A stretch of 64,000 nucleotides of DNA from JAFGKK01 sp964521085. Its GTDB lineage: Bacteria; Chloroflexota; Anaerolineae; Anaerolineales; RBG-16-64-43. The position numbers and the translations under genes were made by a program. The notes under the pieces were generated by a model. That model had not been told where the DNA came from. It did not search any database and saw nothing but the letters and a program-made list of their open reading frames with translations. Of the stretch, positions 9,250 through 18,250 are shown one piece after another; the first letter of the stretch is position 1, and each line of letters opens with the position of its first letter. The DNA is taken from the NCBI GenBank assembly GCA_964521085.1, contig CAZFPL010000004.1, positions 68,565 to 132,564 on the forward strand, written 5' to 3'.

Positions 9250-9972
9250 CTACTCTTTGTTCTCCGCCTTCCGCAGATTGAGAATTCCCACGACCACAAA
9301 ATAGATCGCCGCGAAGAAGAGCGAGAACGTCAGCGCAAAGATAAAAGCGTCGGAGTTGGATTTGGGGTGGCGGAACCAGCTGAAAATTTCCTTAAACAGC
9401 GGTATGGGTTTCGTCAGCAGGTCCCAGCTGTTGAAGCGCAGGAAGCGGCCGATATAAATCCCGAATCCGCCCGCTACCAGCGAGCCCAGGGCAAAGATCC
9501 AACTGACGACCGTGCCCAATGACCGGCGCACCAGCCCCTGCATCAGGATCAGAGACACCATCCCCAGGTAGCAGCCCGTAAACGCAAACGCCATATAAAG
9601 GATCTGGTCGAACCAGTACGGCATATCCTCCCGCGGACGGAGGTGGACGAGATCGGTGATCAGGTAGGGGGCGTTCGGAAAAAACAGCAGCCAAATCACT
9701 GCGCACCCCAGCGCGATGACCGCGCCGAAACAGGATCCTTTGCGATAGGCGTTGTAGGCGATGAGGGCGAACACGGCCGGAATCCAAGCCAGCATCAGGT
9801 TGAAGTTCAGCGATGCATAGACGGTGGAATCCGTCTTGACCATCCGGATCAGGAACAGGAACACGCTCATCCCGCTGCAGATGATCATGGTAAGTACCAG
9901 CAGCGCTTGATAGCGGAGCGCGAACCGTCCGGCTTTCGGTTTGGTTGCAGGTTGCGGATTTTCTGTTTGCAT
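9250..9972 (-). CDS. DUF1361 family membrane protein
   Basis: A 240-residue protein with six to seven hydrophobic helices. The loop FFPNAPYLITDLVHLRPRED is the conserved DUF1361 signature. Family members are bacterial inner-membrane proteins of unknown function. The ATG at 9972 has AAAGGA directly upstream. The gene faces the upstream methyltransferase terminator and lies downstream of proA on the same strand, about 75 bases away. Confidence 0.85.
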   Translation of the reverse strand: MQTENPQPATKPKAGRFALRYQALLVLTMIICSGMSVFLFLIRMVKTDSTVYASLNFNLMLAWIPAVFALIAYNAYRKGSCFGAVIALGCAVIWLLFFPNAPYLITDLVHLRPREDMPYWFDQILYMAFAFTGCYLGMVSLILMQGLVRRSLGTVVSWIFALGSLVAGGFGIYIGRFLRFNSWDLLTKPIPLFKEIFSWFRHPKSNSDAFIFALTFSLFFAAIYFVVVGILNLRKAENKE

Positions 9973-10047
9973 TTTTTCCTTTGCGTGAAACGAACGGCGG
10001 CTCGAACAAGCCGCCGCAAAATTATTTTACCATTTACCGCGGGGCGG

Positions 10048-11313
10048 CTAGGAGCGGATGAGGTAGTCCCCCTCGGCGACCCATTTGTAGGTGGTCAGTT
10101 CGCGCAATCCCATCGGGCCGCGGGCGTGCAGCCGCTGGGTGGAGATGGCCACTTCCGCGCCCAGCCCGAACTGCGCCCCGTCGGTGAAATGCGTGCTGGC
10201 ATTGACGTACACAGCGGCGGAATCCACCTCGGCCTTGAAGCGCGCCGCGTGTTCGCGGTTCCCGGTGAGGATCCCGTCGGAGTGATTTTGCGAGTGCAGG
10301 GCGATGTGTTCCATCGCTTCCTCGAGCGTATCCACCACTTTCAGCCCGAGGATCAGCGCCATCCACTCGGTGTCGAAATCCTCCGGCCCGGCCGGCTGAA
10401 CCGATGCGGGCAGGGGAGTGCCGAGGAAGGGGATCGCATTTTGGTGGGCGCGGAAGGTGACGCCGTCCTTCTCCAGGCGCGCAACCGCCATCGGCAGGAA
10501 TTTGGCCGCGATGGTTCGTTCCACAAGGACGGTATCCAGCGCGTTGCAAACCGACGGCCGCTTGGTCTTGGCGTTGTGGATCACCTCGACCGACCGGGCC
10601 AGATCGGCGCTTTCCTCGACATACAGGTGGCAGATTCCCACGCCGCCGGTGATCACCGGGATGCGGCTTTGCTCGCGGCAGAAGCGGTGCAGGCTGTTGC
10701 CGCCGCGGGGGATGATCATATCCACCGACTGGTCGAGGCCGAGCAGTTCGTTCACCCGCGCGCGGTCGGGATCGTCGACGAAGAGCACCGCATCCTCGGG
10801 AAGGCCGGCGGCGCGCAGGGCGCGGTGCACGGCTTCCACCAGCGCCCGGTTGGAGTTGATCGTCTCGCTGCCGCCGCGCAGGATCACCGCGTTCCCGGTT
10901 TTCACGGCGAGCCCGGCTACGTCAACCGTCACGTTCGGGCGCGATTCGTAGATCACACCCAGCACGCCGATCGGGACGCGCTGCCGCCACAAATGCAGGC
11001 CGCTCGGGCGCGTGCTTTCGTCATACCGCTCGCCGACCGGATCCGGCAGATCGATCACCTTGCGCAGGTCGGCGGCGATCCCTTCCAGGCGGGAGGGGGT
11101 GAGTGTGAGCCGGTCGATTAATCCGGAAGCAAGGCCCGCGGCGCCGGCCGCCGCCACATCTTTCGCGTTGGCGTCCAGGATCGGCTGCCGGTCCTTGCCG
11201 AGGGCCGCGACAAGCTCGGTGAGGGCTTTGTTCTTCTGCGCGGTCGGCGCCTTGGCCATGATCCCGGCGGCGGCGCGCGCGCGTTTTCCGAGGTCGGTCA
11301 TATTAACAGACAT
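10048..11313 (-). CDS. proA: gamma-glutamyl phosphate reductase
   Basis: ProA reduces gamma-glutamyl phosphate with NADPH to glutamate semialdehyde, the second step of proline synthesis. The 421-residue protein has the ALDH-like fold with the catalytic cysteine in RPSVCNALDTVLV and the family blocks GVIYESRPNVTVD and HTDG-equivalent STHFTDGAQFGLGAEVAIST. The start was set at 11313 because GGAG lies six bases upstream; a TTG at 11325 overlaps that site. proB, normally adjacent, is 7 kb away on the same strand. Confidence 0.95.
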   Translation of the reverse strand: MSVNMTDLGKRARAAAGIMAKAPTAQKNKALTELVAALGKDRQPILDANAKDVAAAGAAGLASGLIDRLTLTPSRLEGIAADLRKVIDLPDPVGERYDESTRPSGLHLWRQRVPIGVLGVIYESRPNVTVDVAGLAVKTGNAVILRGGSETINSNRALVEAVHRALRAAGLPEDAVLFVDDPDRARVNELLGLDQSVDMIIPRGGNSLHRFCREQSRIPVITGGVGICHLYVEESADLARSVEVIHNAKTKRPSVCNALDTVLVERTIAAKFLPMAVARLEKDGVTFRAHQNAIPFLGTPLPASVQPAGPEDFDTEWMALILGLKVVDTLEEAMEHIALHSQNHSDGILTGNREHAARFKAEVDSAAVYVNASTHFTDGAQFGLGAEVAISTQRLHARGPMGLRELTTYKWVAEGDYLIRS

Positions 11314-11495
11314 GGTAATCTCCAAATTGAAACGGGAATTCTAACATTATTTGAACTGAACCTATCTTTGCGAATTGTGCGGTCAAATGGCGGACGTCGG
11401 GGGTTGCGGGTAGACAACCACGGGATGATTTCGGCGCGGCGGGAATGGGCAATGCACCGGACTGCCGCCGCCTTGAACCGCGCGTATTCCGGTCT

Positions 11496-11524
11496 TTGAC
11501 ACAAATTGCCGCATTTGCTAGTAT
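11496..11524 (+). promoter_or_regulatory. predicted sigma-70 promoter of the AraC-like regulator gene
   Basis: TTGACA at 11496-11501 and TAGTAT at 11519-11524 are separated by 17 bases. The start codon of the downstream gene lies 28 bases after the -10 element. Confidence 0.7.
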
Positions 11525-11551
11525 GAAAAATACACTACGGCTGCACCCACC

Positions 11552-12705
11552 ATGAACATCCCATACGGTCCCTTGTCGGTGGTTTTTATCGCCGGATTCC
11601 TTGCGGGGGTAATCCTCGCCCTGGTCTTTTTTTTTCAGGAAGGGCAACCGGAAAGCCAACCGGATCTTTGCCGCTTTCATCCTTGCGTCGCTGATCTCTT
11701 TTCTGTATGCCGTCCTGCTGCCCACAAAATTATATGTTTCTCTTCCGCATCTATCCTGGTCCGATATCCGGCGATGTTCCTGATCGGGCCGATTTCTTTT
11801 TTTATATCAAAGCGTTGATCCGGGATGGCCGCTCCCGCGGCCTTTGGGAATCGCTTCACTTCCTTCCGGCATTACTCTGCCTGCTTATCATGGCGCCTTT
11901 CTACGTGAAGGACGCGGAGTATAAAATTCAATATATCGAGACCGCGGTCCAAAATTCAAAGCTGGAATTCAACATCCTGTTCTTCCTGGCCTACGTTCAG
12001 GTCGTTTTATATTTCCTAGAGGCGAACCGCCTGATTCGCGGGTACATAGCCCGGTTCAAACAGACGTATTCCGATCTGGAACCGGTCAGTTTGGATTGGA
12101 TAAGGAACCTGTCGGGGATCATTCTTGTCATCTGCCTGTTCTGCCTGCCGCTTTTTGGCTTGCTTTTCCTCGGTCACGATTCAGGGCATGCGATCGATTA
12201 TTCCTTTCTCATCGCCCTGACGCTGTATTTCGGCATTCTGTTTTTGGGGTACCGGGTATGGATTCAGCCGGATCTGGTTTCCCCTTCCGGCCCGTTCGAG
12301 AAAAAAGAAAAGTACCTGAAATCCAAATTATCCAGGGAGGAATCCAAGAAATACTATTCGCAATTGATCGATTTGATGGAGAAGGAGAAGGTGTACCTGG
12401 AGCCGAATCTGAATTTGCCCGATTTGGCGAAGCGGATGGATTTGAATCCGCGGTACCTTTCCCAGGTCATTAACGAAAATGCGTGTATGAATTTTTACGA
12501 TTTCGTCAATCAATTCCGGGTCGAGGAAGCCAAGAAAGCCATCTTGGATCCTCAAAACGCGCATCAAGACATTCTCACCATCGCTTTCGATGCCGGCTTC
12601 AGTTCCAAGGCCACGTTCAATACCCTCTTTAAAAAAAACACAAAATTAACACCCTCCCAATACCGCAAATCCAATACGTTCGAGAGGATCCGCTCAAACG
12701 AATAA
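11552..12705 (+). pseudogene. membrane-bound AraC-family regulator, coding frame broken three times near the 5' end
   Basis: The C-terminal AraC DNA-binding domain is intact: two helix-turn-helix units around LPDLAKRMDLNPRYLSQVIN and ILTIAFDAGFSSKATFN, ending in LTPSQYRK. It follows a multi-helix membrane domain, as in sensor-type AraC proteins. The first 90 codons change frame three times. The change at 11627-11635 falls in a run of nine T. The one at 11808-11814 falls in a run of seven T. The third is near 11771-11779. Joining the frames gives a continuous hydrophobic protein (FLAGVILALVFFF, then FAAFILASLISFLYAVLLP, then FLIGPISFF, then YIKALI). Real decay, slippage or sequencing error in homopolymers are all possible. 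From 11707 on the frame is open. Confidence 0.7.
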
Positions 12706-12890
12706 GTGCCCGGGGCATGGTATTCTACCGGTAGGTATTCCGGATTCGTCGGCGGGTAGGACCCCCTGCGCCGAGGTTGGATTCGGCGGTTCGGGGCGCG
12801 AGCCTCATCCAACAATAGATTTTCTTACATGCACCAACGGTTTTCCGTTTGGATAATGAAAATTAAAACCCTTCGGCAAAGGAGATCTTA

Positions 12891-14144
12891 ATGAAACGCT
12901 TGCCGTTTATCCTTCTCGTGGCGATGGCGCTCGGCCTGGCCTGCGGGAAAACCGCCGCGGTATCCCCCGCCGTGCCTACCCTTCCGGCCACATCGGCCGC
13001 GCCCGGCACTCCGCCGCCCATCCCGGAGGAATACCGGGCGATGGCCGGCGAATTGAGCGCGGAATTAACTCATTTCGAGGACACGCTGAGCCGGCAACCG
13101 GAGCCGGGACCGGAAAAGGCTCTCATCGGATCGGAACTGGCTTTTGCCAACGGGAATATCGGCGAAGGGCTGCTCCAGCCTTCCACGCGTGAACTTAACC
13201 TGCTTCTACTGGACCGTCTGCAGACTCTCGGGATTCAAGCCGTTGTCATCGCTGTTCCATTTCCTTTGCTGGATCCCTCGTTCCCGAGATCAGCGGAATA
13301 CATCCAATTCTACAAAGATATCGTGGATCAAGCCCGTCAACACGGCATGAAAGTGATCATGAAAAGTGGAGCGATTTTTTCCGGCACGGCTTTTTCGTCC
13401 GCAACCGTGGATTGGTCCGTGTACACCACCGCCTCCTATCTGCAAGGGCGCGAAAACCAGGTTCTGCTGATGGCGAGTAAATTCCAGCCGGATTATCTGA
13501 TGATCGCCAATGAGCCGGGCACCGAAATGATGCTGACCGGCCTTTCGATCACTCCCGCGCAGTGGGGTAATTTCCTGGACGATACGCTCGGCCGGATCGA
13601 CCGGTCCGGCGGCACGGCGGTCGGCGCAGGCGTGGGCAACTGGGAAGACACCGCATTCTTCGACCAGGTGATGCAGGCCGACGGACTCGATTTCTTCGAC
13701 CTGCACATCTACCCGATGGGCCAGGATGCCGTCCTGCTCGATCGCGGTCTGGAATATCTTCAGGAGGCTCATGCGGGAGGGAAGCGGGTGACGATCAGCG
13801 AGGCTTGGCTGTTTAAAGTCGACCCCCGGGAAGGCGGCTCGGCCTATGGGGATTATGCCAGCGCCATCCGCCGCGACGTGTATGGATTCTGGGAAGGGCT
13901 CGACGCGCGGTTTATCGAGGATATCGTCCGGATGTCCGACGCCGCCCAGGTGGAGTTCGTCTCGTTCTTTTGGACGCGGACCTTCTTTGCCTATCTGGAT
14001 TACGACGCGACGCCGCGCGATTTGTCCGATGTGGAAATCAACCAGCGGATCAATCAGGCTTGCGCGGTGAACGTGCAGAGCGGAACCTACAGCACACTCG
14101 GCGAATGGCTCCGGAAATTTCTGCGCGCCCGCAATGGGGGATAG
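12891..14144 (+). CDS. lipoprotein with glycoside-hydrolase-like TIM barrel
   Basis: A 417-residue protein with a lipoprotein signal (LLVAMALGLACGK, predicted acylated Cys19) and a Pro/Ala-rich linker, so it is anchored outside the membrane. The rest looks like a clan GH-A barrel. DYLMIANEPGTE would supply the acid/base glutamate after strand 4, and RVTISEAWLFK the nucleophile glutamate after strand 7. That spacing resembles GH5/GH53-like enzymes. ATG with AAGGAG at the right distance. The polysaccharide target is unknown. It lies near a GH26 mannanase-like gene, which hints at hemicellulose breakdown in this part of the genome. Confidence 0.7.
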   Translation: MKRLPFILLVAMALGLACGKTAAVSPAVPTLPATSAAPGTPPPIPEEYRAMAGELSAELTHFEDTLSRQPEPGPEKALIGSELAFANGNIGEGLLQPSTRELNLLLLDRLQTLGIQAVVIAVPFPLLDPSFPRSAEYIQFYKDIVDQARQHGMKVIMKSGAIFSGTAFSSATVDWSVYTTASYLQGRENQVLLMASKFQPDYLMIANEPGTEMMLTGLSITPAQWGNFLDDTLGRIDRSGGTAVGAGVGNWEDTAFFDQVMQADGLDFFDLHIYPMGQDAVLLDRGLEYLQEAHAGGKRVTISEAWLFKVDPREGGSAYGDYASAIRRDVYGFWEGLDARFIEDIVRMSDAAQVEFVSFFWTRTFFAYLDYDATPRDLSDVEINQRINQACAVNVQSGTYSTLGEWLRKFLRARNGG

Positions 14145-14215
14145 CGTCTTTGGCAAGGATGCTTTCCGGCGTCCCGGCTTCTGTGCGTGATGAATGGGAA
14201 TAGGTAATCCGAAGG

Positions 14216-14310
14216 ATTTATCCCGCTTTCGCGGGATGAGGAATACCCCGCCGCTTGCGATGCGAGAATTTGGGGGTTGCGCGCCATGATACCGCGCGGC
14301 GTTCATTTTC
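14216..14310. repeat. REP-like palindromic repeat, copy 1
   Basis: Starts GGATTTATCCCGCTTTCGCG, then a GGAATACCCCGC block and an ATACCGCGCGGCGTTCATT block. The same ordered blocks occur at 21775-21880 in better-preserved form. In translation such repeats give the spurious ELPRGKPRGI-type peptides common in databases. Confidence 0.7.
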
Positions 14311-14368
14311 GACCCGGGGGCAGTTCATTCGGCAGGCGCAGGACGTGTTGAGACGGGAAAGGATCTAT

Positions 14369-15361
14369 TCATCCGTTTTCCAGAAACAAACGTATCGTTT
14401 CCTCGAACTTTTCCGGCTCCTCCAAAAACGGCCAATGCCCGCTGCGATCGAAGCCGGCAAGCGTACAGTCTGGAAGCAATCCACAGATCGCATCGGCGGT
14501 CGCTTTTCCCGTAGAGTCGGCGTCCGCCGCGCCGTACACGATGAGGGTTCGTACCCCCAGCTCGCGCAGGTCTTTGCTGAATTCCTTTCCCTCCAGCGAG
14601 CGGGAGACCTCGCGCCAGGTGGCAAATGAAATATATCCCGAATCCTCGATCAGGCCGCGGTTGCGTGGATCATATAACCGCGGAAGCGACGTTTCCAAGT
14701 TTAAGTTCGCGAACCAAGCATCGGCGGTTTGAGGATTTGCCGGCGGGAATCCGGGTCCCAAAGCATACAGTACGGGGCCAAACACATCCCATAACAGGGG
14801 TGCACCGACGCCGTTGTTGATCCGGATCGAGGAAACCAGGATCATCCCCTCGACATGTTCAGGGTACGCCAGGGCGTAGCGCTGCGCCAGCGCGCCGCCG
14901 GCGGAGTGCCCGACCACGACGATCTTCTCGGCGCGGATCACATCCCGGCGAAGGGCTTCCAACTCCTCCACGAGCTGGTCTATCGTATAGAGCGATGGAT
15001 CGGGCTTGATCTGCGAATTGCCGGAACCGCGCTGATCGTAATAGACAACCCGGCGATCCTGCGCAAGAAAATTGAAACCTTGTTTGAAGGACCGGCTGGA
15101 ATGGCCCGGCCCGCCGTGCAATATCACAACCGGGGCCGGATCGTCCGCCGGCCCCAATTCCCTGTAGAAGAGATCGAATCCCCCGATGGAAATCATTTGC
15201 GCATCCCCCGAACAGTCCCGGCAGGGAAGGTCGGCCGGTGGCACCCGGTAGAATGCATAGTCGGCGGACGCGATAAAGGCGATCCCGATAAGCATCCCGA
15301 TGATCAACCCGATGCTGGCTATTCGCAACCAGGGGATTCTGGATTTTGGTTTTTGGCCCAT
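14369..15361 (-). CDS. alpha/beta hydrolase, proline-iminopeptidase-like, membrane-anchored
   Basis: A 330-residue protein with an N-terminal signal anchor (ASIGLIIGMLIGIAFIASADYAF). The hydrolase core has the oxyanion-hole motif VILHGGPGHSS, the YYDQRGSGNS block typical of prolyl iminopeptidase-like enzymes, and the nucleophile elbow VVGHSAGGALA. The catalytic histidine is in FDRSGHWPFLEEP near the C-terminus. This suggests an extracytoplasmic aminopeptidase or esterase; the substrate is not known. It runs antiparallel to the lipoprotein gene and sits 35 bases downstream of the mannanase-like gene. Confidence 0.8.
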   Translation of the reverse strand: MGQKPKSRIPWLRIASIGLIIGMLIGIAFIASADYAFYRVPPADLPCRDCSGDAQMISIGGFDLFYRELGPADDPAPVVILHGGPGHSSRSFKQGFNFLAQDRRVVYYDQRGSGNSQIKPDPSLYTIDQLVEELEALRRDVIRAEKIVVVGHSAGGALAQRYALAYPEHVEGMILVSSIRINNGVGAPLLWDVFGPVLYALGPGFPPANPQTADAWFANLNLETSLPRLYDPRNRGLIEDSGYISFATWREVSRSLEGKEFSKDLRELGVRTLIVYGAADADSTGKATADAICGLLPDCTLAGFDRSGHWPFLEEPEKFEETIRLFLENG

Positions 15362-15396
15362 GATAAACCTTGCCCCTCCCCTTGCCTCATCCCGGA

Positions 15397-16407
15397 TTAG
15401 GGGGGGTACTTCAATACCGGATGATGGATCCTGGGCTTAGCCGTTTTCACCCACGGCAATGCTTCCCAGGTCAATGTCACTTCACTCTCATAAAGCGCCC
15501 GGACCGTCGCGCGCTCCATCCACAGCGCCATCGGATCGCCCCAGTGCATGAACCACGTCCAGCGCGGCTGCGCGCGGAGTATTTCCGGAGCAGGCATCGT
15601 CCCCACCTCGCCCAGGGCGATGGGTTTTCCCCCGGCCAACGCGAGGAGCTGATCGTAATCCTGCTTGGCGAATCCGCCTTTGTAAACATCCGTGGCGAGG
15701 ATATCCACCACGTCGCCGCCGGGATAATACAGTTCATACGGATCCACTTTTTCCCGGACCTCGTTCGCATTGAAGACCCAGATCAGGTTGTTCAACTTGT
15801 GGAAATGCGTCAACCTCTCGAACAACATCCGGTAGAGGGATCGGTATCCCGGATCGCCGGTTTTCTTTCCCCACCAGAACCATTCCCCGTTCATCTCGTG
15901 ATACGGGCGCCAAAGCACCGGAACGCCGGCCTCCCGCAGCTGCGCAAGAAACCAGGCGATCACGTCCACCTGGGATTTCCAGTGTTCATGGATTTCCGTC
16001 CCGGGCGCAAATAGATCCTGCCACTGGCGGTCCGACAGTTTCCTTTTAATAGACTCCTCGAAAACGACCGGCTCCTCGTCGGTCGGACAGACCGCGTGCC
16101 ACATAAGCGTGATGAGGAATCCCTCGGAATGGCGGCGGACGGCTTCGTCGACGATCTGCTGGCGGAAGTTGATCCCGTCCCAGGTGCCCGCGGCGCTGAA
16201 ACCGAAATCCTGCCCGAAGACGGCCGGATAATGCTCGGTAATTTTGTGCATCCCGGCCAGGCGCGTCGATCCGACCAACGGCGCGCAGTGTTGGCCGGTC
16301 AGCGTACGTTTGCCGGAGATCTCGTACAGGTAGCGAAGAAGCTGCACGGCTTCAGGGGAAGGATCCGGCGACACCGGACAGAGGGAGGGCGAAGGATTAT
16401 TGTACAT
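15397..16407 (-). CDS. GH26 family beta-mannanase-like glycoside hydrolase
   Basis: A 336-residue enzyme with GH26 hallmarks. The acid/base glutamate is in WRPYHEMNGEWFWWG (Glu171 from the chosen start), and the nucleophile is in PIALGEVGTMP (Glu267). GH26 enzymes cut beta-1,4-mannans by a retaining mechanism. The frame stays open to 16602, but that extension is Arg/Gly-rich and is the reverse image of the neighbouring gene's 3' end, so the ATG at 16407 is preferred despite a weak AGAGG site. No signal peptide is visible with this start, so the protein may be cytoplasmic or the true start is non-standard. Confidence 0.85.
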   Translation of the reverse strand: MYNNPSPSLCPVSPDPSPEAVQLLRYLYEISGKRTLTGQHCAPLVGSTRLAGMHKITEHYPAVFGQDFGFSAAGTWDGINFRQQIVDEAVRRHSEGFLITLMWHAVCPTDEEPVVFEESIKRKLSDRQWQDLFAPGTEIHEHWKSQVDVIAWFLAQLREAGVPVLWRPYHEMNGEWFWWGKKTGDPGYRSLYRMLFERLTHFHKLNNLIWVFNANEVREKVDPYELYYPGGDVVDILATDVYKGGFAKQDYDQLLALAGGKPIALGEVGTMPAPEILRAQPRWTWFMHWGDPMALWMERATVRALYESEVTLTWEALPWVKTAKPRIHHPVLKYPP

Positions 16408-16514
16408 GGCCTCTACGTATTGGGTTGCGACGACCTGCTCTGGAATGCCGTGGAAACGGATTCCGGTGGCAGTCGGACAGGATGGATCATCGAACGGCGG
16501 CCGATGAGGATCCG

Positions 16515-17453
16515 CTACGAATCGGAGGTTTCTTCCTCGTCTTCTTCGGCGACGCCTTCCTCCTCCACCGGCGGATGCGCCTTCAGGTACTCTTCCCACC
16601 AATTCCTGAGCGCATTCACGACCGCCGGCGTGCCTTCCCGGAAACCCGCCAGTTCGATTTTGCGGCCGCCGGTCAATTCCACGATCGCCGATGCGCCGGC
16701 TCCGCCCTGAACGTCGAGAGAGGTACGCGGGTATATGTTGTGGATTTCATTCACGGAAACCGTCCGTTCACCGAGGAGATAGACGAATCGGAGACGATCT
16801 TCCAGCAGATGAACGGCGGATGGGATCCGCAACATCAGGTAGACGATAAAAACTCCGAGCAGCGCCAGCGGCGCGCCGAGAAGGTCGCCATCCACCAGCG
16901 CCCGGATGCCCGGGGCAATGAGAACGACGGAGAAGAGAAGCCCGAGCGGATAAATAATCGGATTGCGTTTCAGCACCCGGATGTTCCGATCGGAAAGCGC
17001 ATCGGGTTTTTGCTCGAACAATTCCCGTTTATGCAGGCGCAGGAGTTCGACGAAGTCGTCGTATTTCCAGATCCACGGATCGAGTGAGAGTATGGTTTTT
17101 CCGAATTTGTCCTTGATCCGGATTCCGCTCCCCAGCCCGGTGCTTTCGACGGAATCCAAATCGATCCAATAATGAATTTCCTCCCGGCCGGACCAGGACC
17201 GGACGGCGATCCCGTCTTCCCGGACGGTCCACCATTTGCTCATCCAGAGGAAAAGTACCAGCCCAAGGACTGCGAACGCGGGAAAAACGACGGCGGTGAA
17301 CAGATCGACATCCGTCTCCCACATCTGTAGAAAGCTGACCGCACTTAACAGCCCGAACAACAGCATGCACGCCAGCCCCACAAGTTTTATAAATATGTTA
17401 TGGGTGAAGGTGACCGGCCGGAACTCTGTTTCGTTTTGTGTCGGATCGTCCAT
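16515..17453 (-). CDS. membrane protein with PH-like domains, unknown function
   Basis: A 312-residue protein with two pairs of hydrophobic helices (about residues 20-70 and 165-205). Each pair is followed by a beta-rich segment resembling bacterial PH domains (WWTVREDGIAVRSWSGREE and VHLLEDRLRFVYLLGERTVS). The C-terminus is an acidic tail rich in Glu/Asp. Start set at 17453 where AGGGGA precedes the ATG; an upstream start would add a non-conserved 28 residues. The PH-like assignment is by pattern only. Confidence 0.6.
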   Translation of the reverse strand: MDDPTQNETEFRPVTFTHNIFIKLVGLACMLLFGLLSAVSFLQMWETDVDLFTAVVFPAFAVLGLVLFLWMSKWWTVREDGIAVRSWSGREEIHYWIDLDSVESTGLGSGIRIKDKFGKTILSLDPWIWKYDDFVELLRLHKRELFEQKPDALSDRNIRVLKRNPIIYPLGLLFSVVLIAPGIRALVDGDLLGAPLALLGVFIVYLMLRIPSAVHLLEDRLRFVYLLGERTVSVNEIHNIYPRTSLDVQGGAGASAIVELTGGRKIELAGFREGTPAVVNALRNWWEEYLKAHPPVEEEGVAEEDEEETSDS

Positions 17454-17579
17454 GGAGATCCCCTGCGCGAAAGGGAGAACGGGAAGGTTTCGGATTATCC
17501 GGCCATGAAAGAAACCATGCCCCGGAATTGCGAGCAAGCGAATTTCCTAAAATAAAACCCTTGAAAATATTCTGAAATT

Positions 17580-18233
17580 TCAGCCGGCTTCCACCTTGGC
17601 TCCGCAATCGGCGCAAAACTTCGCCCCGGCCTTAAGTTTGGCCCCGCACTGCGTGCAGTGCGCTTCGGCGTTGATCTTCGCGCCGCATTCCGGGCAGAAC
17701 TTGGCGTTCTTGGCCAGCGGCGCGTTGCACTTCGGGCAGGTGGCGCGCACGCCTTCGCGCCAGCTTTTTTCCTTCAGCATCTCCCGGTCTTCCTCGGCCA
17801 TCTTGGAATGAGCCCAGACCTCTTCGGTCGTGCGGCTGGCCTGCGCGGCCGCCATTTCCACGCCCAGATCCGGCGCGCACTCCTTGCACAATCCCTTCGA
17901 ATTGTTCCAGCAACTGCGGCGGCAAACCCAGGCCGAACATCGCGGGCACTGGACGAAATCCGGTTTGAGTTCCTTCATTGCCTTGTTGAACGCCGCATCG
18001 TGCGCCTTTTGCCACCCGGCGGAGCGAACCCGCTCGCCGACATCGGCCGCCTGTCCGAATACGCCACCGAACAGGGAGCTCGCGGTATCCAATGCGCTGG
18101 ACACCGTCCCAAGTCCGAAGGCTTCGAACTCCGTGCGGAAACCCGTACCGCAGCGGTCGCAATTGAACTCGAATTGGAATCCCGTGTCGGTGCTGAGGTC
18201 GGAGTAGTTTTGGGTGAACTCGATTTTGGCCAT
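17580..18233 (-). CDS. multi-zinc-ribbon protein
   Basis: A 217-residue cytoplasmic protein. An N-terminal CxxC-type knuckle (NCDRCGTGF) is followed by a central cluster (QCPRCSAWVCRRSCWNN, LCKECAPD). The C-terminus has three consecutive zinc ribbons of the CPKCNAPL, CPECGAKI, CTQCGAKL, CADCGAKV type. Such proteins often act as adaptors; no enzyme domain is visible. GGGAG precedes the ATG at 18233. It lies 18 bases downstream of proB on the same strand, so it may be cotranscribed with it. Confidence 0.7.
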   Translation of the reverse strand: MAKIEFTQNYSDLSTDTGFQFEFNCDRCGTGFRTEFEAFGLGTVSSALDTASSLFGGVFGQAADVGERVRSAGWQKAHDAAFNKAMKELKPDFVQCPRCSAWVCRRSCWNNSKGLCKECAPDLGVEMAAAQASRTTEEVWAHSKMAEEDREMLKEKSWREGVRATCPKCNAPLAKNAKFCPECGAKINAEAHCTQCGAKLKAGAKFCADCGAKVEAG

Positions 18234-18250
18234 GGAAGCTCCCGTAAGGA

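Noticed and set aside
16408..16602. N-terminal extension of the GH26 enzyme
   Set aside because: It is Arg/Gly-rich, has no signal peptide, and its reverse strand is the conserved 3' end region of the neighbouring gene.
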